Shown here: positions 21,781-33,223 of the stretch, piece after piece | Layout: each line of letters opens with the position of its first letter | How positions within the stretch are numbered: position 1 is the stretch's first letter | Assembly (NCBI GenBank): GCA_029204225.1 | Contig: CM055103.1 | Location: 7,580,866 to 7,644,865, forward strand | Reading direction: 5' to 3' | DNA length: 64,000 nt | Origin: Diphasiastrum complanatum | Taxonomy: Eukaryota; Streptophyta; Lycopodiopsida; Lycopodiales; Lycopodiaceae | The notes under the pieces: model-generated | What the model was told of the DNA's origin: nothing | Database searches by the model: none | The model's input: only the letters and a program-made list of their open reading frames with translations | Position numbers and translations under genes: made by a program

Positions 21781-22140
21781 ATAAAAACGCATTTTTAATT
21801 CAACTTTTTCCATCGAAAGTTTGATAATTTAAAAAATCCTTAGAGCATCTTTCAAATTTTTGATAATGAAAATCTCATTTGTTTAACACCTTTCACCATG
21901 AAAGTATGTACATGCACATCAAAACATTATGTGTGTTGGTAAAGGATAATTTCAATTTGGAGTGGGCCCCTTAGATGCATGCATGGGGAGGAGGGCATGC
22001 ATCCTTTTTCCCATACATGCATCCTCCTCCCCAAGTTTTTTAGTTAGAAAAAGCTCATGCATGGGTGAGGGGAGGAGCATGAATGATGCACCCATACACA
22101 TGCGCAAAATTGTACATAAGTTTAAATAAATATATATAGA
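21780..22140 (+). repeat. Palindromic repeat D, copy 3 (long form)
   Basis: About 360 bp that align with 23270-23640: an AT-rich lead (GATAATGAAAATCTCATTTG) then the ATGCATG/GGGGAGGAGG palindromic part and a TA tail. Confidence 0.8.
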
Positions 22141-22560
22141 CTAGTAAAGATGCCCGTCGTTGATGGGCAATGGAGGCCTATCTAGGTGGTGGTCAATGAT
22201 TTGGATCATGGCCAATCTCGCACATCTTGCATCTCGAATATCTAATATTCGAGTCTTTGAAAAAATTCGAGTCTTTGGAAAAATTTGAGTCCTTGGAAAA
22301 ATTCGAGCCTTTCAAAACATTCGAGTCTTCTAAAAAATTCCAGTCTTCTAAAAAATTCGAGTCAGTAAAAAGAGTCTTTCAATCCTACGGAAAAATTCAA
22401 GTCTTTGGAAAAATTTGACTCTTTGGAAAAATTCAATCCTTTGAAAAAATTCAACTCTTCGAAAAAATTCGAGTCTTTCCAACAATTCGAGTCTTCAAAA
22501 AAATTCGAATCTTAAGAAAATCCGAAGTTTTGACCATTTTTTACTAAATCCGACCAATTT
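22141..22560 (-). mobile_element. Helitron-like element, 3' part with 18-bp array
   Basis: CTAG at 22141-22144 (T-flanked on the minus strand), hairpin 22152-22168 with one mismatch, the TCTAGGTGG module, then the 18-bp array at 22240-22515 and TTTCGACC-type motifs to about 22560. The 5' end is not located. Confidence 0.6.
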
Positions 22561-22734
22561 CGACCGGCCTAGAATCTCAGGTTTGCGTATAGGGTTTCTG
22601 GTTCGGACAATTGTGTCCAAAAAAACGGACTTCGTTCGGCGACACTGGACCAATTCTCATGAATGTTGGAAAGTAGTCCATTTAGTGGCATTCCCCTCGC
22701 CAAACGGCGTCAGAATTGAGCTGTGAATAAACCT

Positions 22735-22871
22735 GTGAGTTCTTGTCGAGCCCACGAACATGGTATAGGTCTGATGTCTGCCACGCAAGCATGTCACAAG
22801 CTACCCCATAGGCTTGCCATAGGCTTGTGTGGCAAGCCAACCAAGCTCTGCCATGTAGGCTTGAGTGGACC

Positions 22872-22910
<39 letters not shown>

Positions 22911-23153
22911 GGGGCTCACAAGTTGCCATGTGGCAAGCCACGTAGGCATGTCATGGGACAAACCACGCAGGCTTGGGACTTGCCATGTGGCAAGTCACGT
23001 TGGACTATCATAGTCTTGTGTGGCAGGTCATATAGGCTTGATGTTTGCCATGCAAGCATGTTGCAGTCTTTCAGATAGGCTTGACATAGGCTTGTGTGGC
23101 AAGCTAACTAAGCTATGCACGACGTAGGTCTGCCATACAAGCTTGAGTGCAAC

Positions 23154-23207
<54 letters not shown>
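22735..23207 (+). repeat. Tandem ~295-bp repeat with (AG)n tails
   Basis: Two copies (22740-22908 and 23035-23207) share TGCCAYGCAAGCATGT, ATAGGCTTGTGTGGCAAGC and GCTTGAGTG, and each ends in an AG microsatellite (22873-22908, 23155-23207). The part between them repeats shorter CTTGCCATGTGGCAAG palindromes. Confidence 0.8.
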
Positions 23208-23211
<4 letters not shown>

Positions 23212-23269
23212 CACCAGGCCTGCGTTTTAAAGCCTTCCCAGCCCTTCACAACCGATTTTTCCTTCATAG

Positions 23270-23640
23270 AAATGTATTTTTATTTCAACCTTTCCCATGG
23301 AAGTCTGATAATTTAAGAAATCCTTAGAACACCCTTCAAATTATTGATAATGAAAGTCTCATTTGTTTAACACCTTTCACCATGAAAATATGTACATGCA
23401 CTTCAAAACACTATGTGTGTTGGTAAAGGATAATTTGAATTTGGAGTGGGACCCTTAGATGCATGCATGGGAAGGAGGGCCATGCATCCTTTTCCCCATA
23501 CATGCGTCCTCCTCCCCAAGCTTTTTTAGTTAAAAAAAGCTAATGCATTGGTGAGGGGAGGATGATGCATGAGTGCATCCATACACATGCGCAAAAGTGT
23601 ACACAAGTTTAAATAAATATATATATATATACACCTCTAT
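23270..23640 (+). repeat. Palindromic repeat D, copy 4 (long form)
   Basis: Aligns with 21780-22140 throughout and ends in a (TA)n tract. No Helitron-like end is inserted in this tail. Confidence 0.8.
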
Positions 23641-25815
23641 ATATACATATATTAAATATGCTAGATGATTGTTTAAATTATAGTGATCTTTCTTGTTAAA
23701 AGGTATATTATTTGGATTTCACATTTTAAAAAAAAATTCAATATATGATATTTTGCAGGGAGAATCATGTATTGACATCAACATCTTGAATTTATTTGTG
23801 TATTTGAATATGTACATCATCATGCCATTGTTGAATAGTAATCTATAAGTTGAAATAGGAATCAACAATTACCATGCCATAAAGCAACAAGAAAGCAAAC
23901 ATTTGTTTATAGTTTGTCCAATTAATAGTCTACACCTACACTAGACATCATTGATTGCACAAGGTTATAAATTTGTCTTTTTTAACATATAAATTTATTA
24001 GCAAATGTTTTTAGGAGAAAAAATCTAATGCAATAGACTAAAATTTGGACTAAGCTTGCCATGGATCACAAGTTTGTTATGAAAAGAGTGGTGCTTCAAG
24101 ATTTTAAAAAAAAAAAAAAGTGGTGCAAAACTCCAAGTTTGACGGGTGTAAATTTTTGTTTTTGCAGTTGTAAGATTTCTCAATGTCCTTTTAAGATTTT
24201 AAACCTATATTGTATCTGCCAATGTTTGACTTGTTTTCCATCATTTTACATTCATGCAAAGAGATGATATGTTTAAAAGTTATCGAAAAATTTATAAGAT
24301 GTCAAAGATATTATTTTGCTTCATCATTGACAATAAAATCTTATTGTTGTTGATTTGTGTGAAGTGACTGATAAACTTCACATCAAAGAAACACGTATTA
24401 AAAAAAATAGAACACTTGGACGTTTCTTAACTACAATAAGAATAATAATAATACAACTTTATGTAGTGGGGACTTTTCAAATGACATACTAAATTCATTG
24501 GTTGTGCCTCCTCTTTTGTCTAAATCATGACCAATAATAAAGATCTTTGATAGAATAGATAATTTGGTCCACTTCATTGCCTTTGCCTTTACACGAACTA
24601 CCTTTTTCATATTGGGATCGGATGTATATCATTATGCGTAGTCAACAATGTCTTCATGCCAAAATGGAATTATGTAGTATGAATGGCATTCATGTGCCTT
24701 TGCATAGCTTTGTCCCATTGGTGTCATATGCATCGCGACAATATAATTGGGATGATTAGCATGGATGGTGTCAGTATCATTGGCTAATGCAAACTCCGAC
24801 ATTTTGTGTTTTAGGAAATTGTTGACAAGAGATCATACATTGATGGGCATCCAGGTCTATATATGAGACCATTGTTGCATCTCTTAATAGTTCCATTGGT
24901 AAACTTGGTTTGAGATATTGTAAATTTGGAGAACATTCTAATGGAATAGAAGAATCCTTTTTCTAGTTATGTGAAAGGAGTTTATGTGATTTTATGTGCA
25001 AGTAGATCTATAAAATCAAGAGAGGAGCCCTTCATCAATTACAACTACAATTGTTCTTTGCCTAGTTATGTACAAAGAATTTTAAGCCAAACATAAATAT
25101 ATAACCATTTATTACATTAATTAAAAAAACACAATTTTTTTAAAATTACAATAGACACTTGAATAGTGCAAACTATTTTTAGCAGCATTGTTGGAATGAT
25201 TTAGGGTCCATGTTTATTAAGTTGCTAGTAAAATTTTGATAATCTTATCTATTTTAATTCATAGCTTGTGATATTTGAATCATATATTATAAGGCTACAA
25301 TATTTGATACACATATTTGGAAAGCAAAATGCATTGTTAAAATAGTTTCTACCGTTGATCAATATATATGTTGATGGTGTTTTGAAGGGGTCTTTGTCTT
25401 CATTTGGTTTCAGTCATAATGAAAGATGTAAAAGGCATTGTAGTCATCGATTGTCATATAATGGTCCACACATAATGTACCTAATCATCAATATGAAGGC
25501 TTGCAATCCATAAGCAAAAATGATAATGTGCATAAATCTACATCTTTGTCTTCAGTGTAAAGTTCAAGAAGACAAAGAACCCACGCATAAACCCACTAAT
25601 GATGCTAATACAGTAGATGCCATGTAGGATCACAATGTTGAAGACACACGTCTAAGGAAAAATTAACAATATATTATGAATGTAGGTGAGCATAGATTAT
25701 GAGATCAGTTGAGTACACCTCTATACAAAGTAGTAAAATACATCTAATTTGGTGTGAAAATTTAGCAAAATCTAGCTTGGCTATTTTGTATTTCTTGTTT
25801 ATGAGTAAATTTCAC
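23641..25815. other. AT-rich, no recognised feature
   Basis: Very AT-rich. Short frames (for example 24577-24759) show no recognisable family. Confidence 0.4.
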
Positions 25816-26553
25816 ACTTGTGGAGCATGTTTCCACATGTGGAAAAAAGTCAAAAATAGCTTACTCATGTTGAGTTAGGGGTACATAAAGTTTAGAGACA
25901 TCTATCCAAGTGTTTGATGTTGTTTAGGCCATTTTTGGCATTAGAGACAAAATAGGCAAGTACACATGGCAAGCTGTGATTAGGCCAAAAGTAGGTTGTG
26001 GTGTAGCTCGAGCCAAGTTAGGCTTATGACATTTGTCAAGTTTAGATTTGGTGTGTGACATGTCTCCATGTGTTGGCATTCACCAATCAAAATGTTAGAA
26101 TGTATCAAAATGGTCCAATCAAGATCAAGAGCTCATATGTCACTCAACCAATAGGATTTGGAGGAGAAAAAGAAGTGTCCAATCATGTTTCACTCCCCTT
26201 CTTGTTGGATTACTACTTATATGTGCCTTACACTCATTCTATGTAAGTTTTTGGAGTTATGAGATATCTACACTATTTTGAGTCAAAATTGGTTTCTCTC
26301 TCTACTCGAGTTCTTGATTGTGGATTCTCTCTCTACCCGAGAGGAAGGCATTTTCATACTTAGTTTTGTGTTGTAAAATCTCCACACGTGTGAATGTACT
26401 TGTATGAATGATTTATGCATGGTAGAAAGTGCTCTTGCCTTAGATTGATGGAATAGATCTTGGTTTTCAATCTATGTGTAATCACCACATCTTAGGAGAT
26501 CAAAATCACACTTTGTGGCATTCTTACACGTGTATAAATTCAACATTTGGTAG
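25816..26553 (+). repeat. Possible old solo LTR
   Basis: The stretch starts near TGTGGAGCATG and ends ATTCAACA, followed by TTTGGTAGC, which weakly resembles LTR end plus primer site. It contains CACACGTGTG-type palindromes like those in the copia LTRs at 51.7 and 56.2 kb. I see no clear target duplication. Confidence 0.3.
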
Positions 26554-28300
26554 CTTGATTTCTTTTTCTAGCTTGAAGCCACATGCACATAGAGTGACGC
26601 AAGTGTCAATACTTAGATTTAAGTAGTTTATTTTTAAAAACAAAAAGATTAATTTCAAATATGACTCTTCTAGAAAAACATATCTATTTACCAAAATTAC
26701 AACTATTAATTAAATGGATTTCACATTTGTTTCATACATATTATCATATGAGGTAATATCAAAAATAAGGAATAAGATACGTAAGATGTCGAGTGCAATT
26801 GGAACAGACTAGAAGTCTTGTTATGCATTTCCAAAGGATTGCATTTTAGATTGACGTGAATTTGAGTCACTTCAAAAGTGCCCCACATGTGACATTTCTT
26901 GATATAAAGATGACTTAGCAGGGACCAACATTTTATGCAAGGTGTTATGATATTCTTTAACGATTCCACAATTGTAACGACTATTTGTTGTAAGTCACTT
27001 GCACAACTTATGAATTGACATGCCAATCTTTGTTCTTCAAATGGGATTTTGCGGGTACCATCAAATTCGCCTACATGGAAATACATTGAAAAAAAAGTAC
27101 TTGTGCTTAGCAAGTGAATCGAGGAATATAAGATTTGGAGTTGGAATAGACGAGTATAACTCTTTTGGTGTGAAACTTAGCTAGTAGTTTTGGTTAACCA
27201 CAATATTCCAACTTGGCCAACTTTGAAATAGTAACGTCTTATATTGTCACTTCTTAATATTGGTATACGTAAACATAAATTGGAAAATGTGGATGGTAAC
27301 TTGCACCTCTTGTTGAGAATTTGAGAATATTCAGGAGAGAAGAAAGAGAGAGATCCTGAGGTGGTGGATGACAGGCTGACAAAATGAAATATTTATTTTA
27401 GTCTACACATAATTCCTGAAGAAAAGAAAAATGTGAGCGTAGTTTTTTTCCATGGTAAGGCTTTGTTGTAATGGCGTGACTTGCAACCGGATCTACTAGA
27501 GGAGAGAATTCATGAAAACTTTCTGAAAATCGTTTGTGATTGTGGATGATTCATATTGTTATCAAAAGTTCATCAATTGCAAAATGGGACGAAGAGTTTG
27601 GACTCTTCTCTCCAAGAGTTTATGGATTTATGGAATAAGATTCCATCATTCGATTCTAGACTGGTTTTGTGGTAGTTTACCCTAGGTTTGCCAACAAATA
27701 TCATTAGAATGAATTCAAAAATATTCGAGATCATACAACCATACATATTAATATGTGCATAACAACTACAATATTATCTATTGATCTTCTGATTTTTCAA
27801 GCATTGTGCGACAGATCCACACAGTGCATTGGTGTGAGAGAAATACAGTTCTCTCACGAATAATGTCTCGCTTACTAGCGGACTTCTAGATCTACAGATC
27901 ATCTACTAAAATTGTCTCGCTTAGAGGCGGACTTGTATTCTGTATTTTTCGTCTTCTTCTGACTTCTTGTCTTGCTTTTTTGTATTATGCATCAAACAGA
28001 AAATATATAGTTTGCGAACTTTTTCGTGTCGTGTCGTGTAACTTCCAAATTAGAAAGATTAAACATCTACAACTAATCGTGAATTACAAGAGTGGCAGAT
28101 TAGCCACGATCTAGAGTACTTCTGCTGATGAATGTGCTTCAATCTTTCGATTACGTCATATGAATCATGAAAGCCAACAATTCCACATTAGTGGCATCTA
28201 GAAAGCAATTTCAGGCTAATCCATCGACATCCAGACCAAAGAAAGAAAAGAAACAAATTTGTGACAAAACTTAGATCAAATAATTTGATGAGCTAGATCA
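26554..28300. other. AT-rich, no recognised gene
   Basis: At 27865-27935 two copies of CTCGCTTA.AGGCGGACTT, and at about 28190 a TAGTGGCATCTAGAAAGC that could be a decayed primer site preceding the gypsy relic to the right. Otherwise nothing. Confidence 0.3.
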
Positions 28301-28329
28301 AATGGCATCAAAAAGTAAGCAAAAGAAGT

Positions 28330-29490
28330 AGATTTCTTGGGAAAAGGCCAAGAAAACAAATTTCTATTTTATTTGCAATAAGCCTAGACATGATCTGAAA
28401 TCCTTGCTAGAGCGAATGAAACTCTCATAGCTCAAGTGATTGAGATGCTAAGTAGTGAAAATCTAAAATTCAAAATTGACCTAATTGTTTGTGAGTGTGC
28501 TACTACACATTTGCCAAAAGATTTATTTCATTTGAAAGACGCAATGAAAGATGAAAAGTCAGTATTTTAGTGGACAATGGTTCAACTCATAATTTATTTA
28601 TTCTCGTCTTATGTAGAAACTTGGCCTAGAAATTGATGCCAACAATCATATATTCTAAGTATATCTAGCTTCAGGAGCAAAGTTCGAGACTTGGGAAGTC
28701 AAAGTATCAAAGCTCCTAGTTTTGATTCAAGGCTATAGAGAATTAGTTGATTTGCATATTTTAGATTTAGCATACACAATTTATAATTATAGGCTATGAG
28801 TGATTATTTAGTAAATCTCTTGATATTGATTTAGAGAAGCATGTGCTCTCATTTAGGGAGGGAGATGAAGTAGTCATGGTTTTTTGAGACAATTTTATGC
28901 ATCTATTTGAGATAACTTCAATGACTAATTTAATGAAAAAAAATTATTCACAGTATGAAGCTTATTTTTTATTTGCTATACTCATTTTAGATTTCTCTAA
29001 AATGCATCTAAATAGTGGATTTCGATCAAGGGTAGATTGAACAAAAATAAGATCATAAGTGAGTTTTGTGATGTGTTTCTAGTTGAATTACCTTATGGTT
29101 TACTCCCTTCTAGGTTAGTAAATTGCAAGATTGAGTTATTTCTAAGTAGTCACCCTATCTCTAGACAATTGTATCGGTCTTCTTAGAAGGAAGAGGTAGA
29201 GCTCACTAATCAAATTGATAATTATCTTAAGACTCGCAAAGCGTAGAAAGATGGAGGCTTTTAGATGTGTGTAAAATACAAGGGATTAAATAGAGTAGCT
29301 ACTAGAAATACATGTCCATTGCCCAAGATGGATGATCTAGTAGATCAATTAGGTGGAGCTAAATATTTCACAAAAATATATATCAAATCAGATATCATTA
29401 CATTAAAATTCATCTAAGCGATGTGCAAAAAACTAGTTTTTGAACGAGGTTTAAATATTATGAGTTCTCAGTGCTTCCTTTTGGATTACT
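28330..29490 (+). pseudogene. Decayed Ty3/gypsy gag-pol relic
   Basis: The plus strand carries, in broken frames: a zinc-knuckle-like CNKPRHDLKS at about 28375, a protease motif DNGSTHNLF near 28575, then RT N-terminal motifs: PISRQLYRSS near 29155, CVKYKGLNRV near 29275, LPKMDDLVDQLGGAKYFTKI near 29320. It ends around LPFGL-like sequence at about 29475, so the YxDD region is absent. Many stops (for example after RSS and KA) are visible. This is a different, much older lineage than the chromovirus at 34 kb, in the opposite orientation. Confidence 0.75.
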
Positions 29491-30585
29491 GAAAAATGGG
29501 CACAATAAACCTGTTGAGAGAGCAAAGCATACATGCTTACACCGTCTTTCACTAGAGTATGCACATGCCTTTGCTTATTTTCAGCAATGAGTGCATCAAG
29601 GGCTGAGAATGAAGAAAAAACTTATATAAATCTTTTTCCTTGGTTCTCAACCTTAGATGCACTCCCTAGGGCCTGGCATGGTGTAGGGAGTGCCCAGGGT
29701 GCGGAAAATAAGTGCAGGCGTATGCACGGGCCTATGCGCAGGCATTCATGTCCAAGTGCCCATCCAAGGATCTAATTTAAGTGAGAGAGTCTAGACACCC
29801 ATTACATTCTCTCACTTAAACAAGATTGTAATTTGTTGGATAGGCACCTGCCATTTAAAGCATGTGCCTTTTATAACCTCAGGAGTCACAGCGTCACACC
29901 TGCCTTTGAATATAGGCCTGGTCACGAGTGTCCCGATTCCCGAATCAGGCGTGACCAGCCTCCAACCTTTTTCTGCTTAACTGCCACGAAAACTGTCAAG
30001 TCAGTCTCAGACTCTCAGTCCTGTAGCCTCCTTGGCCAATTGCTATACGGTGCAGTATTTACTCCGATGGCTGATGCGATGCATGCCTGACTCCATGCTC
30101 ATTGCTCTAGCTCCGTGTCTCGGGCAGGGCCAGCTTACGCCTTCGCAAACCCGGCCTGCTCCCAGAGTCCAGACTGGTATTTCAAATCTGAATTTATTGA
30201 TTTATGAGCAGGAAATTACTAGTGAACTGTGAGCCGTTGTGTAGGTAGACCGTAGTAGACTTCAGCACAAATCTTTGCAAATTACACGCCAAAGTGCGAA
30301 AGGCGGAGCAGCCTTTTCGAGAGCAAAAAAAAAGGCCGAGCAGTTGAGTCCGGGCTCTGGACAATCCATGTGCTTTTTAATGTAGCTGTTCATCTACGTC
30401 GGTACTTATGTACTTAATACTAAATAATTAAAAAGGTGCGCTGATCAAGTCTTTCACGCTGAGACTCCAAAATTAACAATTTATCACTTGAATGGTCACT
30501 GAATGACAAATGTTTTGAAAAACGAGGCGGCCGCAGCAGGCTGCACGTTTGTTGATTTGGTGAATCTTCATCTTTAAAGACACAT
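29491..30585. other. No recognised gene
   Basis: Slightly more GC-rich sequence with short frames that I do not recognise. The part after 30300 is AT-rich. Confidence 0.35.
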
Positions 30586-30588
30586 ATT

Positions 30589-30715
30589 GTATACTACTAA
30601 TCTGTGACTAATTTGTGAAGATGATGAATGATAGTGGATAGTGATGCATGTATATACTACTAATCTGTGACTAATTTGTGAAGATAATGAATGAATCAAT
30701 GATGATGCATGTTGA
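30589..30715 (+). repeat. Tandem duplication, ~65 bp unit
   Basis: TACTACTAATCTGTGACTAA followed by TTTGTGAAGAT occurs twice, about 65 bp apart, with GATGATGCATG at each end. Confidence 0.85.
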
Positions 30716-31028
30716 CAAAATTCACAACATAATCTAGACAGCCCAAAGGAGAACGTATTATCCAAGGCCCAATGGCCTTTGTCAAGAGCCAGGTGGCAGG
30801 TCCCATGGCGTGGAAACAATGACGGCTCCAGGTGCTGGCACGCGTCAGGGTAGGCTTGGCAGGGAGTTTTTTTTAAAAAAAAAACTCGTTGCCCTGCCAC
30901 GTGTCAGGCACCAGGGTTTATTCCATAAGCAAATCTCTGGGATAAACCAATACCTATATATAAGTGAACTCACCTGTTAGCTCATGTGTGCAGGTGGGTG
31001 TGAAGCTAACCAGCGCCACCTGCCCGGT

Positions 31029-32254
31029 TGTTGTAAAGCTATCTTTACAAGCTTTATTTCCGGCGCCATCTATATCCAGCAGCACCCCTGCTGCTCCCGG
31101 CGCCAATGGCGCCGGCGCCGCTCCCGGCGCCACTGTGACCAGAATCCAGCCGGCGCCAAGTTCCTATGGCTGAAAATCTTTGATCGGTTCTAGCGGAGTC
31201 CAGAGAGCTCAGATCGATGTGCAATCACCTCACACGATCTAGGCATGATTAAAGGAAGCCTGGGGATCAATAAAATCTAGAGAGAGAAAATGACTTTCTA
31301 GAAAAAGAAAATCCTAGAGAGAGAAAAACGTGCTTTACCAGCTTGGGTAGAGTGCTTGGTATGAGGGGGTGCCGAATCACACCAATACTATAGGGGAGTG
31401 CGGGTTGCGACTCAGGGCGAGCTCCAACCAAGTCTCAGCCTCCCTTGCTGGAATGTTGTCATGGCTCTCGCCTTGGCATGCTAGCGCCCCGGAGACTAGG
31501 GTCGGTCACACACTTGAAATGTAACCTTCTCAAATTTATCAATAAAGTGGGATTTTTCTCAAACTGACTCTGATTACCTTCTGGGTATCAGTGTTCGGTA
31601 AAAGCGCCAGTTGTAAGGCCGCTTTCAAAATTTTTAACTTGGCACATAGCTGAGGGTCGTATCCCGGGACGCCAGCGGTATGCCGTCGGGACCATTCGGT
31701 CCGTGGCGCCAGCGGTATGCTGTCGGGACCATTTGGTCCAGGAACTGGTTGTTTCCATATCTGTCGCGGCATGTGGTTCTGAGTGTTCCTTGCATGAACG
31801 TGAATTGGTTAAGCTCTTGGGGAACGGGCTCTAACCTGTCGGCTGAGTTGGACGGCTTGCTTGGGTGGATGTTACCTGTTTATGGCTGTCCAGTCTGGTG
31901 TGGCGCCAGGTTGGCTTCCAGCGCTCGTGACGAAGCTTTCAGTTGGTTAAGTCTGATGTAAGTCAGACCGCTTGCTTGGAATGGATGTTACTCGTTTGTA
32001 ACGAAGCTTCGAGTTGGTTAAGTTTGATGTATGTCGGGCGGCTTGCTTGGAGGGAAGTCACCCACATCGAGACCCCCGATCTGGCATGGCGCCAAGTTGG
32101 ATATCAATGTTGGTTTTCGGAACTTCAAGTTGGTTAAGTCTGATCGTTGTTGGCGAGTTGGCTGCTTGTATGTCAAGTGGGTTTGGATGGCAAGAGTTGA
32201 AGGTTGGAAAGCTAAGTCTTGATTCCCAGCTCCCTTTGGGATGCCTGCGCTACA
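31029..32254 (+). repeat. Family B LTR (5' of B1)
   Basis: 1226 bp, TGTTG...CTACA. Features shared by all B LTRs: a start hairpin TTGTAAAG/CTTTACAA, a tract of GGCGCC motifs (31064-31160), a TCTAGAGAGAGAAAA cluster, an AATAAA-containing stretch, four diverged ~70-90 bp repeats around GTTGGTTAAGTYTGAT (31800-32180), and the end GGGATGCCTGCGCTACA. Open frames through it are not conserved. Confidence 0.9.
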
Positions 32255-32256
32255 CC

Positions 32257-32269
32257 TGGTATCAGAGCC
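32257..32269 (+). other. Primer binding site of B1
   Basis: TGGTATCAGAGCC two bases after the LTR; initiator tRNA-Met type, identical to that of the chromovirus. Confidence 0.92.
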
Positions 32270-33210
32270 GACTGGCCGGTCAGCTATGCGGATCTCACGG
32301 AAATGGCCACAGTTTGGGGTTCATCAAGACAACTGTTGTGCAAGGTGCTGCCCACAGTGTAAGCACGGGTGCGTCCACGGTCGGGGTGGTCGGTAGAACG
32401 GGGGACTTCTTGCCGAGTCACAATTTGTTACCTTGCTATTTGTGAACTTGCCACAAGATAAGGTGAAAAAAAACTTTTAATATTACGAATTGTGAAAGTC
32501 AAGTTTTGCGCGACGGACATGGTGCTTCAAACAAACGCGAAGAGATAGTTCGGATGCGGATCAAACTGGTGCGACCCTTTGGCTTTCCACGAGGTGAATG
32601 GTTACATTTGGGCTGATTCAAAGAGCTACTTCAAGCTAAGTGAGAGGTGCATTGCGGAGTACTCAATCTTTGCCTACCTCAAAGAGCCAAGATGGAAAAG
32701 TATCAAGATCAGACTGGGACAAGGAGAGAAATCAAGGTGCATAAGCAACAAGGCACAGAGTGGACCATAAAGTGGGCAATCAAACGATAAATCCTTCGGC
32801 TTAGGGAGCCTTGATACCTGTGCGGAACTGAACAAATCTGGAGCTCAGGGAGCTCAACACAAAGTGCACCAAGGACAAATCAGGAGCTCAAAGGAGTTCC
32901 AAAGTCGAAAGTCAGAAGCAACAGGGGCGAACATTTCAAATAAAGGCCTCTGTCACCAGTTAATAAGGTTCTCGGGTTTTACGAAAGCGATATCAAATCT
33001 ACGCTTTTCCCAGACAAAGATATATTTTCAACTTATGTAATTTTTCAGTACAAAGAACTGAGCCTCCGACTTGTGGTGTGCCAGCTTCAATGTTAATAAA
33101 AAGTGGCCAGTAAATTGAGTACTGTGCCAAGTAGCTTAAATGTATAGTTATTTTAATTGGGAGACACCTTTACTTTAATCTGACATCTGATGAGGACATC
33201 AGATTTTATA

Positions 33211-33223
33211 AAGGTGGGGTGGA
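33211..33223 (+). other. Polypurine tract of B1
   Basis: AAGGTGGGGTGGA directly abutting the LTR start TGTTATAAAG. The same tract, inverted, abuts B LTR ends at 42692 and 60718. Confidence 0.88.

Noticed and set aside
24577-24759. 60-codon frame as a gene
   Set aside because: Short, isolated in AT-rich DNA, no recognised motif or splice context.
26545-26565. A primer binding site after the possible solo LTR
   Set aside because: TTTGGTAGC matches only the first bases of the initiator-Met site, and no internal element sequence follows.
31680-32445. Recurrent frames such as MVKSDVSQTACLEW in B LTRs as a conserved small protein
   Set aside because: They recur because the LTR recurs; start, length and frame continuity vary and all three frames are partly open in this sequence.
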